Assembly (NCBI GenBank): GCA_029781975.1
Contig: JAKOVQ010000051.1
Location: 1-63,687 of the forward strand
DNA length: 63,687 nt
From: Acidobacteriota bacterium
GTDB taxonomy: Bacteria; Acidobacteriota; Thermoanaerobaculia; UBA5066
Direction of reading: 5' to 3'
The notes under the pieces were generated by a model. The model was not told where the DNA came from. It saw nothing but the letters and a program-made list of their open reading frames with translations, and did not search any database. Below, piece by piece: positions 56,303 to 63,687 of this stretch. The translations under genes and the position numbers were made by a program. Positions within the stretch are counted from its first letter, which is position 1; every line of letters starts with the position of its first letter.

Positions 56303-57922
56303 ATGAGCGACGTCGAGCGACGCCCCCCCGTCACGGTCAAGGACCTCTCGCGCGAGGCCGAGCCCCTCTCGCCGCTGGACCTCGACCGGCTCCTCCCCCT
56401 CCCGCCCCCGTACGACAAGGTCCCGCCGGAGTCGCTCTGGAAGGAGATGAGCGACGAGCGGAAGGCCCAGGTGGACGCTTCCCTCGACGGGATCTCCGCC
56501 CTCAACCTCAAGCGGCCCGCGGACCCGGCCGAGGAGGAGCGGCTCGTCGAGGCCCTGAAGGCGGGCCTCGGGAAGCTCCTGAGCGCGGACGACAACTGGG
56601 GGTTCCTCCAGCCGCTCGCCCTCACGCTCGACCACTGCACCCACTGCCAGACCTGCGCGGACGCCTGCCCGATCTTCGAGGCCAGCGGGCGCGCCGAGAT
56701 CTACCGCCCGACGTACCGCGCGGACGTCCTGAGGCGCCTCGTCGCCCGGTACGGACCGGGCGCGAACCTCCTCAAGCGGGCGCTCGCCGGCTCCCTGGAG
56801 CTCAACTTCACCACCCTCGCCCGCCTGGCCGAGCTCGCGCACCGCTGCACGCTCTGCCGCCGCTGCACCCAGGCCTGCCCGATCGGCGTCGACAACGGGC
56901 TGATCACGCACGAGCTGCGCAAGCTCTTCAGCCAGGAGCTCGGGATCTCCGCGCAGGAAGCGCACGGGAGCGGGTCCGTCCTCCAGCTCTCGGTCGGCTC
57001 GTCGACCGGGATGACCCCCGCCATCCTCAAGGACAACGTCGAGTTCATCGACGACGAGATGAGCGAGAAGGTGGGGTACGCCGTCAAGACCCCGTGGGAC
57101 GTGGAGGGGGCCGACGTCCTCCTGATGCACAACGCCGGGGAGATCCTGGCGTGGCCCGAGAACCCCGGGGCCTTCGCGGTGATCATGCAGGCGGCGGGCA
57201 TCTCCTGGACCCTCTCCTCGGAGCTCCTCGCGTACGACGCGATCAACTACGGGCTCTGGTACGACGACGTCCAGTTCTCCCGCGTCGCCCTCAAGCACGC
57301 GGAGGTGGCCCGGAAGCTGAAGGTCAAGAAGATCGTGATCGGGGAGTGCGGCCACGCGCACAAGGCGCTGACGGTCGTGGCGGACCGGCTCCTCGGCGGC
57401 GACCTCGCCGTCCCGCGGGAGAGCTTCGCGCCGTTCCTCGCGTCGATCGTGGAGTCGGGCGCGCTGAAGCTCGACCCCTCCCGCAACGACTTCCCGGTCA
57501 CGCTCCACGACCCGTGCAACCTCGCGCGGGCGCTCGGGATCGTCGAGCCGCCGCGCCGGATCCTCCGGAAGATCGCGCCCCGCTTCCGCGAGATGACGCC
57601 GCACGGCGTCGAGAACTTCTGCTGCGGGGGCGGCTCCGGCTTCGCCATCATGTCCGGTAACAACTTCGAGAGCTTCCGGAACCTCGTCTCCGGCCGGGCC
57701 AAGCTCAAGCAGGTCCTGGACGCGTTCGCCGGCGAGCTCGGGCCCGAGGTCCCCAAGTACGTCTGCACGCCCTGCTCGAACTGCAAGGGGCAGTTCCGGG
57801 ACCTCTTCCGGGCCTACGGCGTCTGGGACACGAGCCGCATCCTCTACGGCGGCCTCGTGGAGCTGATCGTGAACGCGATGGCCGACGTGAAGCCGGGGTT
57901 CATCGAGTGGGAGTTCCATTGA
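56303..57922 (+). CDS. HdrD-like iron-sulfur subunit (Tmc/DsrK-like)
   Basis: The 539-residue protein has two ferredoxin motifs (CTHCQTCADACPIF; CTLCRRCTQACPIGVD) and a complete CCG domain (LHDPCNLARAL; ENFCCGGGSGF; CTPCSNCKGQF), the site of a noncubane-type cluster in HdrB/HdrD relatives. It is longer than the Hmc-like paralogue at 37047 by an 80-residue N-terminal extension. With the upstream cytochrome b it would form a two-subunit membrane complex exchanging electrons with DsrC or a similar thiol carrier. No cytochrome c3-type (TmcA) gene lies next to it. Confidence 0.82.
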   Translation: MSDVERRPPVTVKDLSREAEPLSPLDLDRLLPLPPPYDKVPPESLWKEMSDERKAQVDASLDGISALNLKRPADPAEEERLVEALKAGLGKLLSADDNWGFLQPLALTLDHCTHCQTCADACPIFEASGRAEIYRPTYRADVLRRLVARYGPGANLLKRALAGSLELNFTTLARLAELAHRCTLCRRCTQACPIGVDNGLITHELRKLFSQELGISAQEAHGSGSVLQLSVGSSTGMTPAILKDNVEFIDDEMSEKVGYAVKTPWDVEGADVLLMHNAGEILAWPENPGAFAVIMQAAGISWTLSSELLAYDAINYGLWYDDVQFSRVALKHAEVARKLKVKKIVIGECGHAHKALTVVADRLLGGDLAVPRESFAPFLASIVESGALKLDPSRNDFPVTLHDPCNLARALGIVEPPRRILRKIAPRFREMTPHGVENFCCGGGSGFAIMSGNNFESFRNLVSGRAKLKQVLDAFAGELGPEVPKYVCTPCSNCKGQFRDLFRAYGVWDTSRILYGGLVELIVNAMADVKPGFIEWEFH

Positions 57923-58370
57923 CCGGCTCCGGCGCCTCCCGCCCGCCGGGGGACGGGGACGGGCCCTCCCGGGCGCCCAGGCCCCGCGGCGGCGGCGCGA
58001 CCGGGTCTCCCGGACGGGACGGGCGTTACGGCGCGGTGACCGGAGGGCCCGCCGCGGCTGTCCGCCCCCCCGGAGAGGCGCGCCCGGGTGCAGGCGGCGA
58101 TCGGGCCGCCGCGCTGTTACGGGCGAGTAACGGTCCCCGGAAGGCGAGCCGCAGGACCGGACAGGCGTGAACCGCGAAGAAAGCGCTGTCTCAGGGGCCG
58201 TGGCGCGGTCGAGCCGCGGAAGAGACCGGGGGCACGTGGGTTGCTTGGGGTGGAGCGCGGGCCGTGTGAGGTGAGCTTCACGCCGTTCTCCGGGCCGGCC
58301 CGCGAAGGCCATCCCGTGAGCCGGCGTGAGGAGGTCCCGGGTCGGCACGGAAGCGTCGAAAGGAGCCGCG
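57923..58370. promoter_or_regulatory. long dsr upstream region with two GTTAC-N6-GTAAC-type repeats
   Basis: This 448-base region has no gene. It contains GTTAC-GGCGCG-GTGAC (58025-58040) and a perfect repeat GTTAC-GGGCGA-GTAAC (58116-58131), 331 and 240 bases before the dsrA ATG. The remaining ~240 bases would form a long 5' leader if transcription starts near the second site. No riboswitch or obvious sigma-70 boxes are recognised. AGGAGCCGCG just before 58371 is the dsrA ribosome-binding site. Confidence 0.6.
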
Positions 58371-59573
58371 ATGAGTGAGAAGAAGCGAGAGACGCCGCTG
58401 CTGGACGAGCTCGAGAAAGGTCCCTGGCCGAGCTTCGTCAAGGAGCTGAAGAAGGAGGCCGCCAGGCCGATGGTCCAGGACCTCCTGGGCCAGCTCGAGC
58501 GCTCGTACGAGGAGAAGGTCGGGCACTGGAAGCACGGCGGGCTCGTGGGTGTCATGGGGTACGGCGGAGGCGTGATCGGCCGCTACTCCGACCTCGGCGA
58601 GGAGTTCCCCGCGTGCGCCGAGTTCCACACGATGCGCATCAACCAGCCCGCGGGCTGGTTCTACACCTCGACGGCTCTCCGGACGATCGCCGACATCTGG
58701 GACCGGCACGGCTCGGGCGTCACCAACATGCACGGCTCCACGGGCGACATCATCCTCCTGGGGACGAAGACCCAGGAGCTCGAGCCGACCTTCGCCGAGC
58801 TCACGGAGCACGGCTTCGACCTCGGCGGCTCCGGCTCCGACATGCGCACCCCCTCGGCCTGCGTCGGGCCGGCCCGCTGCGAGTGGGCGTGCTACGACAC
58901 CCTCGGCGCCGTCTACGACTTCACCATGCAGTTCCAGGACGAGCTGCACCGGCCCGCGTTCCCCTACAAGTACAAGCTGAAGTTCGCCGGCTGCCCGAAC
59001 GACTGCGTGGCGTCGGTGGCGCGCTCGGACATGTCCTTCATCGGGACGTGGCGCGACGAGATCCAGGTCGACCAGGAGCAGGTGAAGGCCTACGCGGCGA
59101 GCGGCGCGATCGACGTCCAGAAGGACGTCTGCGACCGCTGCCCGACCCGCTGCATGAGCTGGGACGGGAAGACCCTCGCCATCGACGACGTCAACTGCGT
59201 GAAGTGCATGCACTGCATCAACGCGATGCCCAGGGCCCTCGCCCCCGGGAACGACCGCGGCGCGGCCATCCTCATCGGGGCGAAGGCGCCCATCGTCGGC
59301 GGCGCCCTGCTGTCGTCCGTGTTCGTGCCGTTCATCAAGATGGAGCCCCCGTACGAGGAGATCAAGGAGCTCATCGGCCGCATCTGGGACATCTGGTCCG
59401 AGCACGGCAAGAACCGGGAGCGCGTCGGCGAGTTCATCCAGAGGATCGGGCTCGGCAACTTCCTCGAGCAGATCGGGCTCGACCCGGTCCCCGAGATGAT
59501 CGTCGCCCCGCGCGCGAACCCCTACATCTTCTACCAGGACGACGTGTTCGCCCAGCCGGGCGAAGAAGCCTGA
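58371..59573 (+). CDS. dsrA: dissimilatory sulfite reductase alpha subunit
   Basis: The 400-residue protein has siroheme/[4Fe-4S] ligand regions [13 protein letters not shown] and [11 protein letters not shown], and an inserted ferredoxin domain with [13 protein letters not shown] and [12 protein letters not shown], both typical of DsrA. Together with DsrB it reduces sulfite, forming the DsrC-bound trisulfide. Start at the ATG 58371 is fixed by AGGAGCCGCG and the conserved N-terminus. Followed after 19 bases by dsrB. Confidence 0.98.
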   Translation: MSEKKRETPLLDELEKGPWPSFVKELKKEAARPMVQDLLGQLERSYEEKVGHWKHGGLVGVMGYGGGVIGRYSDLGEEFPACAEFHTMRINQPAGWFYTSTALRTIADIWDRHGSGVTNMHGSTGDIILLGTKTQELEPTFAELTEHGFDLGGSGSDMRTPSACVGPARCEWACYDTLGAVYDFTMQFQDELHRPAFPYKYKLKFAGCPNDCVASVARSDMSFIGTWRDEIQVDQEQVKAYAASGAIDVQKDVCDRCPTRCMSWDGKTLAIDDVNCVKCMHCINAMPRALAPGNDRGAAILIGAKAPIVGGALLSSVFVPFIKMEPPYEEIKELIGRIWDIWSEHGKNRERVGEFIQRIGLGNFLEQIGLDPVPEMIVAPRANPYIFYQDDVFAQPGEEA

Positions 59574-59592
59574 CGGGACGAGGAGGAGAAGA

Positions 59593-60690
59593 ATGTCTTC
59601 GGCGCCTCGGAAGACCGACATCGGTCCGCCCCACTTCGAGCAGTTTCTCCCGCCCGTCATCAAGAAGAACTACGGGAAGTGGAAGGGCCACGAGATCATC
59701 AAGCCCGGCGTGATGGTCCACGTCGCCGCCTCGGGCGACAAGCTCTTCACCGTGCGGGCGGCGACCCCGCGCCTCCTCTCGATCGCCACGCTGCGCCTCT
59801 TCGCCGACCTGGCGGACAAGTACAGCGGCGGCCACCTGCGCTTCACGAGCCGGAACAACGTCGAGTTCCTCCTGTCGGACCCGGCGAACGTCGACCCGCT
59901 GATCGCCGAGCTCGCCCGCGAGGGGTACGGGGTCGGCGGCATCGGCCCGGCGATCTCCAACATCGTCCACACCCAGGGCTGGGTGCACTGCCACTCGGCG
60001 GCCTCCGACGCCTCCGGCGTCGTGAAGTCCGTCATGGACGAGCTCTACCCCTACTTCGCGGGGACGAGGACCCTCCCGGGGAAGCTGCGGGTGGCCTTCG
60101 CCTGCTGCCTCAACATGTGCGGCGCGGTCCACTGCTCGGACATCGCCATCCTCGGCGTCCACACGCACCCCCCGAAGATCAACGACAAGGACGTCCCGAA
60201 GATGTGCGAGATCCCGTCGGTCGTCGCGTCGTGCCCGACGGGCGCCGTGCGCCCGGCGACGGTGGACGGGGCGTCGTCCGTGGAGGTCATCCAGGAGCAG
60301 TGCATGTACTGCGGCAACTGCTTCACGGTCTGCCCGGCCATGAAGATGGCCGACGCCGAGCGGGACGGCATCTCGATCTGGGTCGGAGGGAAGGTCTCGA
60401 ACGCCCGGAGCGAGCCGAAGTTCTCCAAGCTCGCGGTCCCGTTCCTCCCGAACAACCCGCCCCGGTGGCCCGAGGTCGTCGCCGCGGTCTCGAACCTCGT
60501 GACCGTCTACGCGGCCCACGCGCGCAAGTTCGAGCGGATGGGGGAGTGGATCGAGCGGATCGGCTGGCCGCAGTTCTTCAAGCTGACGGGCATCCCCTTC
60601 ACGAAGTACCACATCGACGACTTCCGCCACGCGGGCGAGACGTTCCGGCGCTCGACCCACGTGCGCCAGAGCAAGGAGGCGGAGACGTGA
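59593..60690 (+). CDS. dsrB: dissimilatory sulfite reductase beta subunit
   Basis: The 365-residue protein carries the catalytic siroheme-cluster ligands in [17 protein letters not shown] and a ferredoxin domain ([13 protein letters not shown], with an earlier Cys in [10 protein letters not shown]). The family landmarks [12 protein letters not shown] and [19 protein letters not shown] are present. Its stop overlaps the dsrD start (GTGA), so DsrD is translationally coupled to it. Confidence 0.98.
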   Translation: MSSAPRKTDIGPPHFEQFLPPVIKKNYGKWKGHEIIKPGVMVHVAASGDKLFTVRAATPRLLSIATLRLFADLADKYSGGHLRFTSRNNVEFLLSDPANVDPLIAELAREGYGVGGIGPAISNIVHTQGWVHCHSAASDASGVVKSVMDELYPYFAGTRTLPGKLRVAFACCLNMCGAVHCSDIAILGVHTHPPKINDKDVPKMCEIPSVVASCPTGAVRPATVDGASSVEVIQEQCMYCGNCFTVCPAMKMADAERDGISIWVGGKVSNARSEPKFSKLAVPFLPNNPPRWPEVVAAVSNLVTVYAAHARKFERMGEWIERIGWPQFFKLTGIPFTKYHIDDFRHAGETFRRSTHVRQSKEAET

Positions 60691-60923
60691 GCGCGGTGAC
60701 GGTCGACCAGGTCGCCGAGGCGATGTTCCAGCTCGTCAAGGAGACGCACGGCAAGAAGAGCCTGAAGGCCACGGACCTGACGAAGGCCATGGCGGAGAAG
60801 TTCGGCAGCGAGTGCACCAAGGACGTCTGCAAGCTGGCGATCCGCCAGCTGATGGACTCGGGGCGCTGCATCTACTCCTACTTCGGAGGGAGCTACATCA
60901 CGCTGCCGCCGGAGACGCCGTAG
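60687..60923 (+). CDS. dsrD: DsrD, small winged-helix activator of DsrAB
   Basis: The 78-residue protein starts at GTG 60687. A winged-helix fold is evident from [20 protein letters not shown], then [18 protein letters not shown] and the wing FGGSYITLP, as in DsrD of sulfate reducers. DsrD is known as an allosteric activator of DsrAB and is a marker of the reductive direction. Position right after dsrB is canonical. Confidence 0.88.
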   Translation: MSAVTVDQVAEAMFQLVKETHGKKSLKATDLTKAMAEKFGSECTKDVCKLAIRQLMDSGRCIYSYFGGSYITLPPETP

Positions 60924-60932
60924 CAGAGCCGG

Positions 60933-60965
60933 GGGCCCCCGGGGCCGGAACGGCTCCGGGGGCCC
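60933..60965 (+). terminator. strong hairpin between dsrD and the ferritin-like gene
   Basis: Positions 60933-60947 pair with 60951-60965 over 15 bp (one G-U) closing a GAA loop. No T-run follows, so it is probably a 3' stabiliser or partial attenuator that separates abundant dsrABD mRNA from downstream genes, not a full terminator. Confidence 0.6.
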
Positions 60966-60984
60966 GGCGCTCGGGAGAACGAAG

Positions 60985-61428
60985 ATGACGAAGCCCAAGG
61001 AGAAGGGCCCCGATCGGACCGCCAAGATCGTCTCGACGCTCCGGCTCTGGCAGGAGGACGAGAACGCGACGATCGCGCACACGACGGAGGTCGTCGGCAA
61101 GTCGAAGAACCAGCTGGTGAAGCTGCTGATGGAGATCATCCGCCACGACTCGATCATGCACCACCGGGTGCAGCAGTTCATGATCGACAGCCTGACGACG
61201 ACCACGATCACGCTGACGCCCGAGGAGCTCGGCGAGGTGTGGGAGCTGGTGGAGAAGCACATCGCCATGGAGCGCCGGACCATCGGCTACGGCGAGGAGC
61301 TGACCAGGCTGTGCACCCAGCTGGTCCACAAGCACCTCCTCGCGTACCTGCTGACCGACGAGGAGAAGCACGACAAGCTGCTGACCCAGCTCGAGGACTT
61401 CAAGAAGAAGATCCATCCCTACGCGTAG
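60985..61428 (+). CDS. ferritin-like (possibly diiron) four-helix protein in the dsr operon
   Basis: The 147-residue protein is almost wholly helical: four predicted helices at about 12-38, 41-70, 79-103 and 106-140. Acidic and His residues recur at helix positions typical of ferritin/rubrerythrin folds: Glu26/Glu35; His54-Asp55 with His59-His60 (IRHDSIMHHR); Glu90/Glu96 (EKHIAMERR); Glu126-Glu127 and His129 (DEEKHDKLL). No Cys-rich rubredoxin tail. GGGAGAACGAAG lies upstream. It sits between dsrD and a dsrL-like gene on the same strand, so a role in peroxide/oxygen protection or iron handling for Dsr is possible. The family cannot be named. Confidence 0.6.
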   Translation: MTKPKEKGPDRTAKIVSTLRLWQEDENATIAHTTEVVGKSKNQLVKLLMEIIRHDSIMHHRVQQFMIDSLTTTTITLTPEELGEVWELVEKHIAMERRTIGYGEELTRLCTQLVHKHLLAYLLTDEEKHDKLLTQLEDFKKKIHPYA

Positions 61429-61459
61429 GGACGCCGGCCGCGAGGAAGGGAGCCTGACG

Positions 61460-63142
61460 ATGGGACTTCTCAAGAGCGTCGCGAAGAAGCCCCCGCTCCG
61501 GATGGGCGGGAGCGGGGCGACCCAGGTGTCGTCTCTGAGGCCCGTGCAGGTCGAGAAGCTCGCCCCCTGCCTGGAGAGCTGCCCGAGCGGAACCGACGTG
61601 AGGGGCTGGATCACGACCATCGCGCAGCGCGAGAAGGCCGGGCTCTCGGAGGAGCAGGCGCTCGAGAAGGCCTGGCGGATGATCGTGGACAAGAACCCGT
61701 TCCCGGCCGTGATGGGACGGGTCTGCCCGCACCCGTGCGAGGCGCGGTGCAACCGGACCGAGAAGGACGGCGCGGTCGCCATCAACTCGCTCGAGCGGTT
61801 CGTCGGCGACTGGGGGCTCGAGAAGGGGCTGGCGCTCGAGCGGCTGGAGACCGACCCGAAGCCCGAGTCGGTGGGCGTGATCGGGGCGGGCCCCGCGGGG
61901 CTCTCCTGCGCCTACCAGCTCGCGCGGCGGGGCTATCCCGTCACCGTCTACGAGGCCTTCCCGGCCGCCGGCGGCATGCTGCGCTACGGCATCCCGCGCT
62001 ACCGGCTCCCGGGCGACGTGCTCGACGCGGAGGTCCGGCGGATCACCGACCTGGGGGTCGAGCTGAAGCTGGGGACGGCCGTCGGGCGGGACGTCTCGAT
62101 CGAGGAGCTCCGCTCCCGCCACCGGGTCCTCTTCGTCGGGATCGGGGCCCACCGCGGCAAGCGGATGGGGGTCCCCGGGGAGGAGGGCGAGGGGGTCCTG
62201 ACCGGGACCGAGTTCCTGAACCGTGCCAACTCCGGCGAGCGGGTCGAGGTGGGCCCGTGCGTCGCCGTCGTCGGCGGGGGAGACACCGCCATCGACGCGG
62301 CCCGCGTGGCGCGGCGCCTCGGCGCCGAGGTCTCGATCGTCTACCGCAGGACCCGCGCCGAGATGCCGGCGATCGCGAGCGAGGTCGAGCAGGCCCTGGA
62401 GGAGGGGATCCAGGTGACGTTCCTCGCCGCGCCCGTCGCGGTGAGGAGGGAGGAGGGGGACGGGAAGGTCGCCGCCCTCGTCGTCCGGAGGATGGAGCTG
62501 GGCGAGCCGGACTCCTCGGGCCGGAGGCGGCCCGTCCCGGTGCCGGGGTCCGAGTACGAGATCCCCGTGAGCACCGTGATCGCCGCCATCTCGCAGGAGC
62601 CGGAGGTCGAGCCCGTGGCCGCTCTCGGCGCCACCGACGGCTGGTTCGCGGCCGACGGCGGCGGCAAGGTGGCCGACGGGGTCTGGGCCGGCGGGGACGA
62701 CCTGGAGCTGGGGCTGGCGACGATCGCCATCTACCAGGGCCGGCGGGCCGCCGAGATGATCCACGCGTCCTTCAGGGGCCTCGCGCCGCCGCAGCCAGTC
62801 GAGCGCCCGAAGATCCCGGCGGCGCGCCTCAAGCTCGAGGCGTACGAGGCGAAGGAGCGGGCGGAGCGTGCGGTCCTGGCCCCCGGGGAGAGGCTGGCCC
62901 TTCCCGATGCCGAGATCGACCACGGCATCACGCGGGAGCAGTTCCTGGCCGAGGTCGGACGGTGCCTGTCGTGCGGCTTCTGCTTCGACTGCGAGAAGTG
63001 CTGGATGTACTGCCAGGCGTCGTGCTTCAAGAAGGTCGAGGACCCGGGTCCCGGGCACTACTTCAAGATCAAGCTCGAGCTCTGCGACGGGTGCAAGAAG
63101 TGCGCGGAGGAGTGCCCCTGCGGCTACGTGGAGATGGCGTAG
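61460..63142 (+). CDS. dsrL: DsrL-like iron-sulfur flavoprotein (GltD/NfnB-type NAD(P)H oxidoreductase)
   Basis: The 560-residue protein has an N-terminal Cys-rich helical domain (LAPCLESCPSGTDVRGW; VCPHPCEARCNR), FAD fold (GVIGAGPAGLSCAYQLARRG), NAD(P)H fold (VAVVGGGDTAIDAARVARRL followed by VYRRTRAEMPA), and a C-terminal ferredoxin-type region (CLSCGFCFDCEKCWMYCQ; CDGCKKCAEECPCGY). This order matches DsrL, which passes electrons between NAD(P)H and DsrAB/DsrC chemistry. It is somewhat shorter than the ~650-residue DsrL of sulfur oxidisers. Lying after dsrABD and before dsrN, it supports a DsrL-2-like type working in the reductive direction. Confidence 0.82.
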   Translation: MGLLKSVAKKPPLRMGGSGATQVSSLRPVQVEKLAPCLESCPSGTDVRGWITTIAQREKAGLSEEQALEKAWRMIVDKNPFPAVMGRVCPHPCEARCNRTEKDGAVAINSLERFVGDWGLEKGLALERLETDPKPESVGVIGAGPAGLSCAYQLARRGYPVTVYEAFPAAGGMLRYGIPRYRLPGDVLDAEVRRITDLGVELKLGTAVGRDVSIEELRSRHRVLFVGIGAHRGKRMGVPGEEGEGVLTGTEFLNRANSGERVEVGPCVAVVGGGDTAIDAARVARRLGAEVSIVYRRTRAEMPAIASEVEQALEEGIQVTFLAAPVAVRREEGDGKVAALVVRRMELGEPDSSGRRRPVPVPGSEYEIPVSTVIAAISQEPEVEPVAALGATDGWFAADGGGKVADGVWAGGDDLELGLATIAIYQGRRAAEMIHASFRGLAPPQPVERPKIPAARLKLEAYEAKERAERAVLAPGERLALPDAEIDHGITREQFLAEVGRCLSCGFCFDCEKCWMYCQASCFKKVEDPGPGHYFKIKLELCDGCKKCAEECPCGYVEMA

Positions 63143-63158
63143 GCAGGCGGGGGCTGCG

Positions 63159-63687
63159 GTGCGAGAGACCAGCTTGGCGCGGCTCGCGGTGGCGGGGCTT
63201 GCCGGGAACACGGGCAAGACGCTGATCGCGACCGGCCTGGCGCGGGCGCTCCGCAGGCGGGGGCACGTGGTGGCGGCCTTCAAGAAGGGGCCGGACTACA
63301 TCGACGCGGCGTGGCTCGGCGAGGCGGCCGGGGGGCCGGGACGGAACCTCGACACCTACCTGATGACGCCCACCGCCATCCACGGGGCGCTCGCGCGCGC
63401 CGCCCGGGACCACGACGTCGCCGTCATCGAGGGGAACCGGGGCCTCTTCGACGGAATGGACGCCGAGGGCTCGCATTCCACCGCCCAGCTCGCCCGGCTG
63501 GCGGGGGCGCCCGTGGTCCTGGTGGTGGACGCCACGAAGGTCACGCGGACGGTCGCTGCCCTCGTCCTCGGCTGCAAGGTGATGGACCCCAAGCTCGACC
63601 TCGCCGCCGTCGTCCTCAACCGCGTGGCGAGCCGGCGGCACGAGGCCGTGATCCGCGAGGCGATCGCCGCCACCGCCGAGGTCCCCG
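63159..63687 (+). CDS. dsrN: DsrN (cobyrinate a,c-diamide synthase-like), 5' part
   Basis: 176 codons are present and the gene runs off the right edge. Start GTG 63159, 14 bases after the dsrL-like stop. P-loop: VAGLAGNTGKTLIATGLA; the CobB-type substrate region FKKGPDYIDAAWL; and VIEGNRGLFDGMD, typical of the CbiA/CobB amidase family. DsrN is thought to amidate sirohydrochlorin/siroheme for DsrAB. Placement in the dsr operon supports DsrN rather than a cobalamin-pathway CbiA. Confidence 0.9.
   Translation, partial: MRETSLARLAVAGLAGNTGKTLIATGLARALRRRGHVVAAFKKGPDYIDAAWLGEAAGGPGRNLDTYLMTPTAIHGALARAARDHDVAVIEGNRGLFDGMDAEGSHSTAQLARLAGAPVVLVVDATKVTRTVAALVLGCKVMDPKLDLAAVVLNRVASRRHEAVIREAIAATAEVP

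Noticed and set aside
55384-57922. Calling the cytochrome b/HdrD pair DsrMK
   Set aside because: The gene order fits DsrMK, but the MHLRWELYPV loop and the absence of dsrJOP beside it fit a Tmc-like pair better. A phylogeny could overturn this.

Overview
This is a very GC-rich window with frequent GTG starts and many stop/start overlaps. The gene content (PadR-HAAS membrane pair, DUF3300 and DUF4126 proteins, HME-type metal efflux, and a full sulfate-reduction locus with QmoABC, DsrD and a DsrL-like protein) best fits an uncultivated sulfur-cycling Acidobacteriota. That placement is an inference from gene content. A high-GC relative of Desulfobacterota or Myxococcota is not excluded without phylogeny.

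Bases 1-8676: a gene running off the left edge, an isolated tRNA 3' end that may be an attachment-site remnant, a 2-oxoacid dehydrogenase E1 alpha gene beside a decayed E1 beta gene (internal deletion plus nonsense codon), a SOUL-family haem protein, an outer-membrane barrel, a PerR-like regulator overlapping katG behind a clear operator, a Kir-type potassium channel and an aldo/keto reductase. Bases 8936-23928: a PadR/HAAS regulator-membrane pair with a visible promoter/operator, a large fusion protein with an acyl-ACP-reductase-like half, a DUF3300 protein with a repetitive tail, an acyl-CoA ligase, a DUF4126 protein, a SHOCT lipoprotein, an M3 peptidase, an SLC13-family permease and a second aldo/keto reductase. 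Bases 24089-30877: a heavy-metal RND efflux operon (small exported protein, TolC-like, adaptor, pump) followed by a DUF2270 protein.

Bases 30990-63687 form an almost continuous energy-metabolism island. A minus-strand operon encodes two paralogous PEP-synthase-like proteins, one with ATP-grasp and the phosphorylatable His and one without either, a response regulator and a ChrA transporter. Divergent from it is an Hmc-like transmembrane redox complex: HdrD-like protein, NarI-like cytochrome b, four-cluster ferredoxin, and an NrfD-like subunit fused to a six-haem cytochrome c. This is followed by response regulators and a Cys-rich double-PAS histidine kinase. Next, on the minus strand in transcription order, are aprB, aprA, a zinc-ribbon gene, a YkgJ-type gene, qmoA, qmoB, qmoC, sat and a response regulator. 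Divergent from aprB is a Tmc-like cytochrome b/HdrD pair, then dsrA, dsrB, dsrD, a ferritin-like gene, a dsrL-like gene and the start of dsrN.

Together these genes cover sulfate activation (Sat), APS reduction (AprAB with electrons from quinol through QmoABC), sulfite reduction (DsrAB with DsrD) and two membrane complexes linking quinone/periplasmic electron carriers to cytoplasmic thiol/disulfide chemistry. dsrC and dsrMKJOP are not in the window. The least expected signals are the NrfD-cytochrome fusion, the PEP-synthase-like/pseudo-partner pair, the ferritin-like gene inside the dsr operon, and a 16-bp inverted repeat (GTTAC-N6-GTAAC type) present in both long intergenic regions of the apr/tmc and dsr operons.
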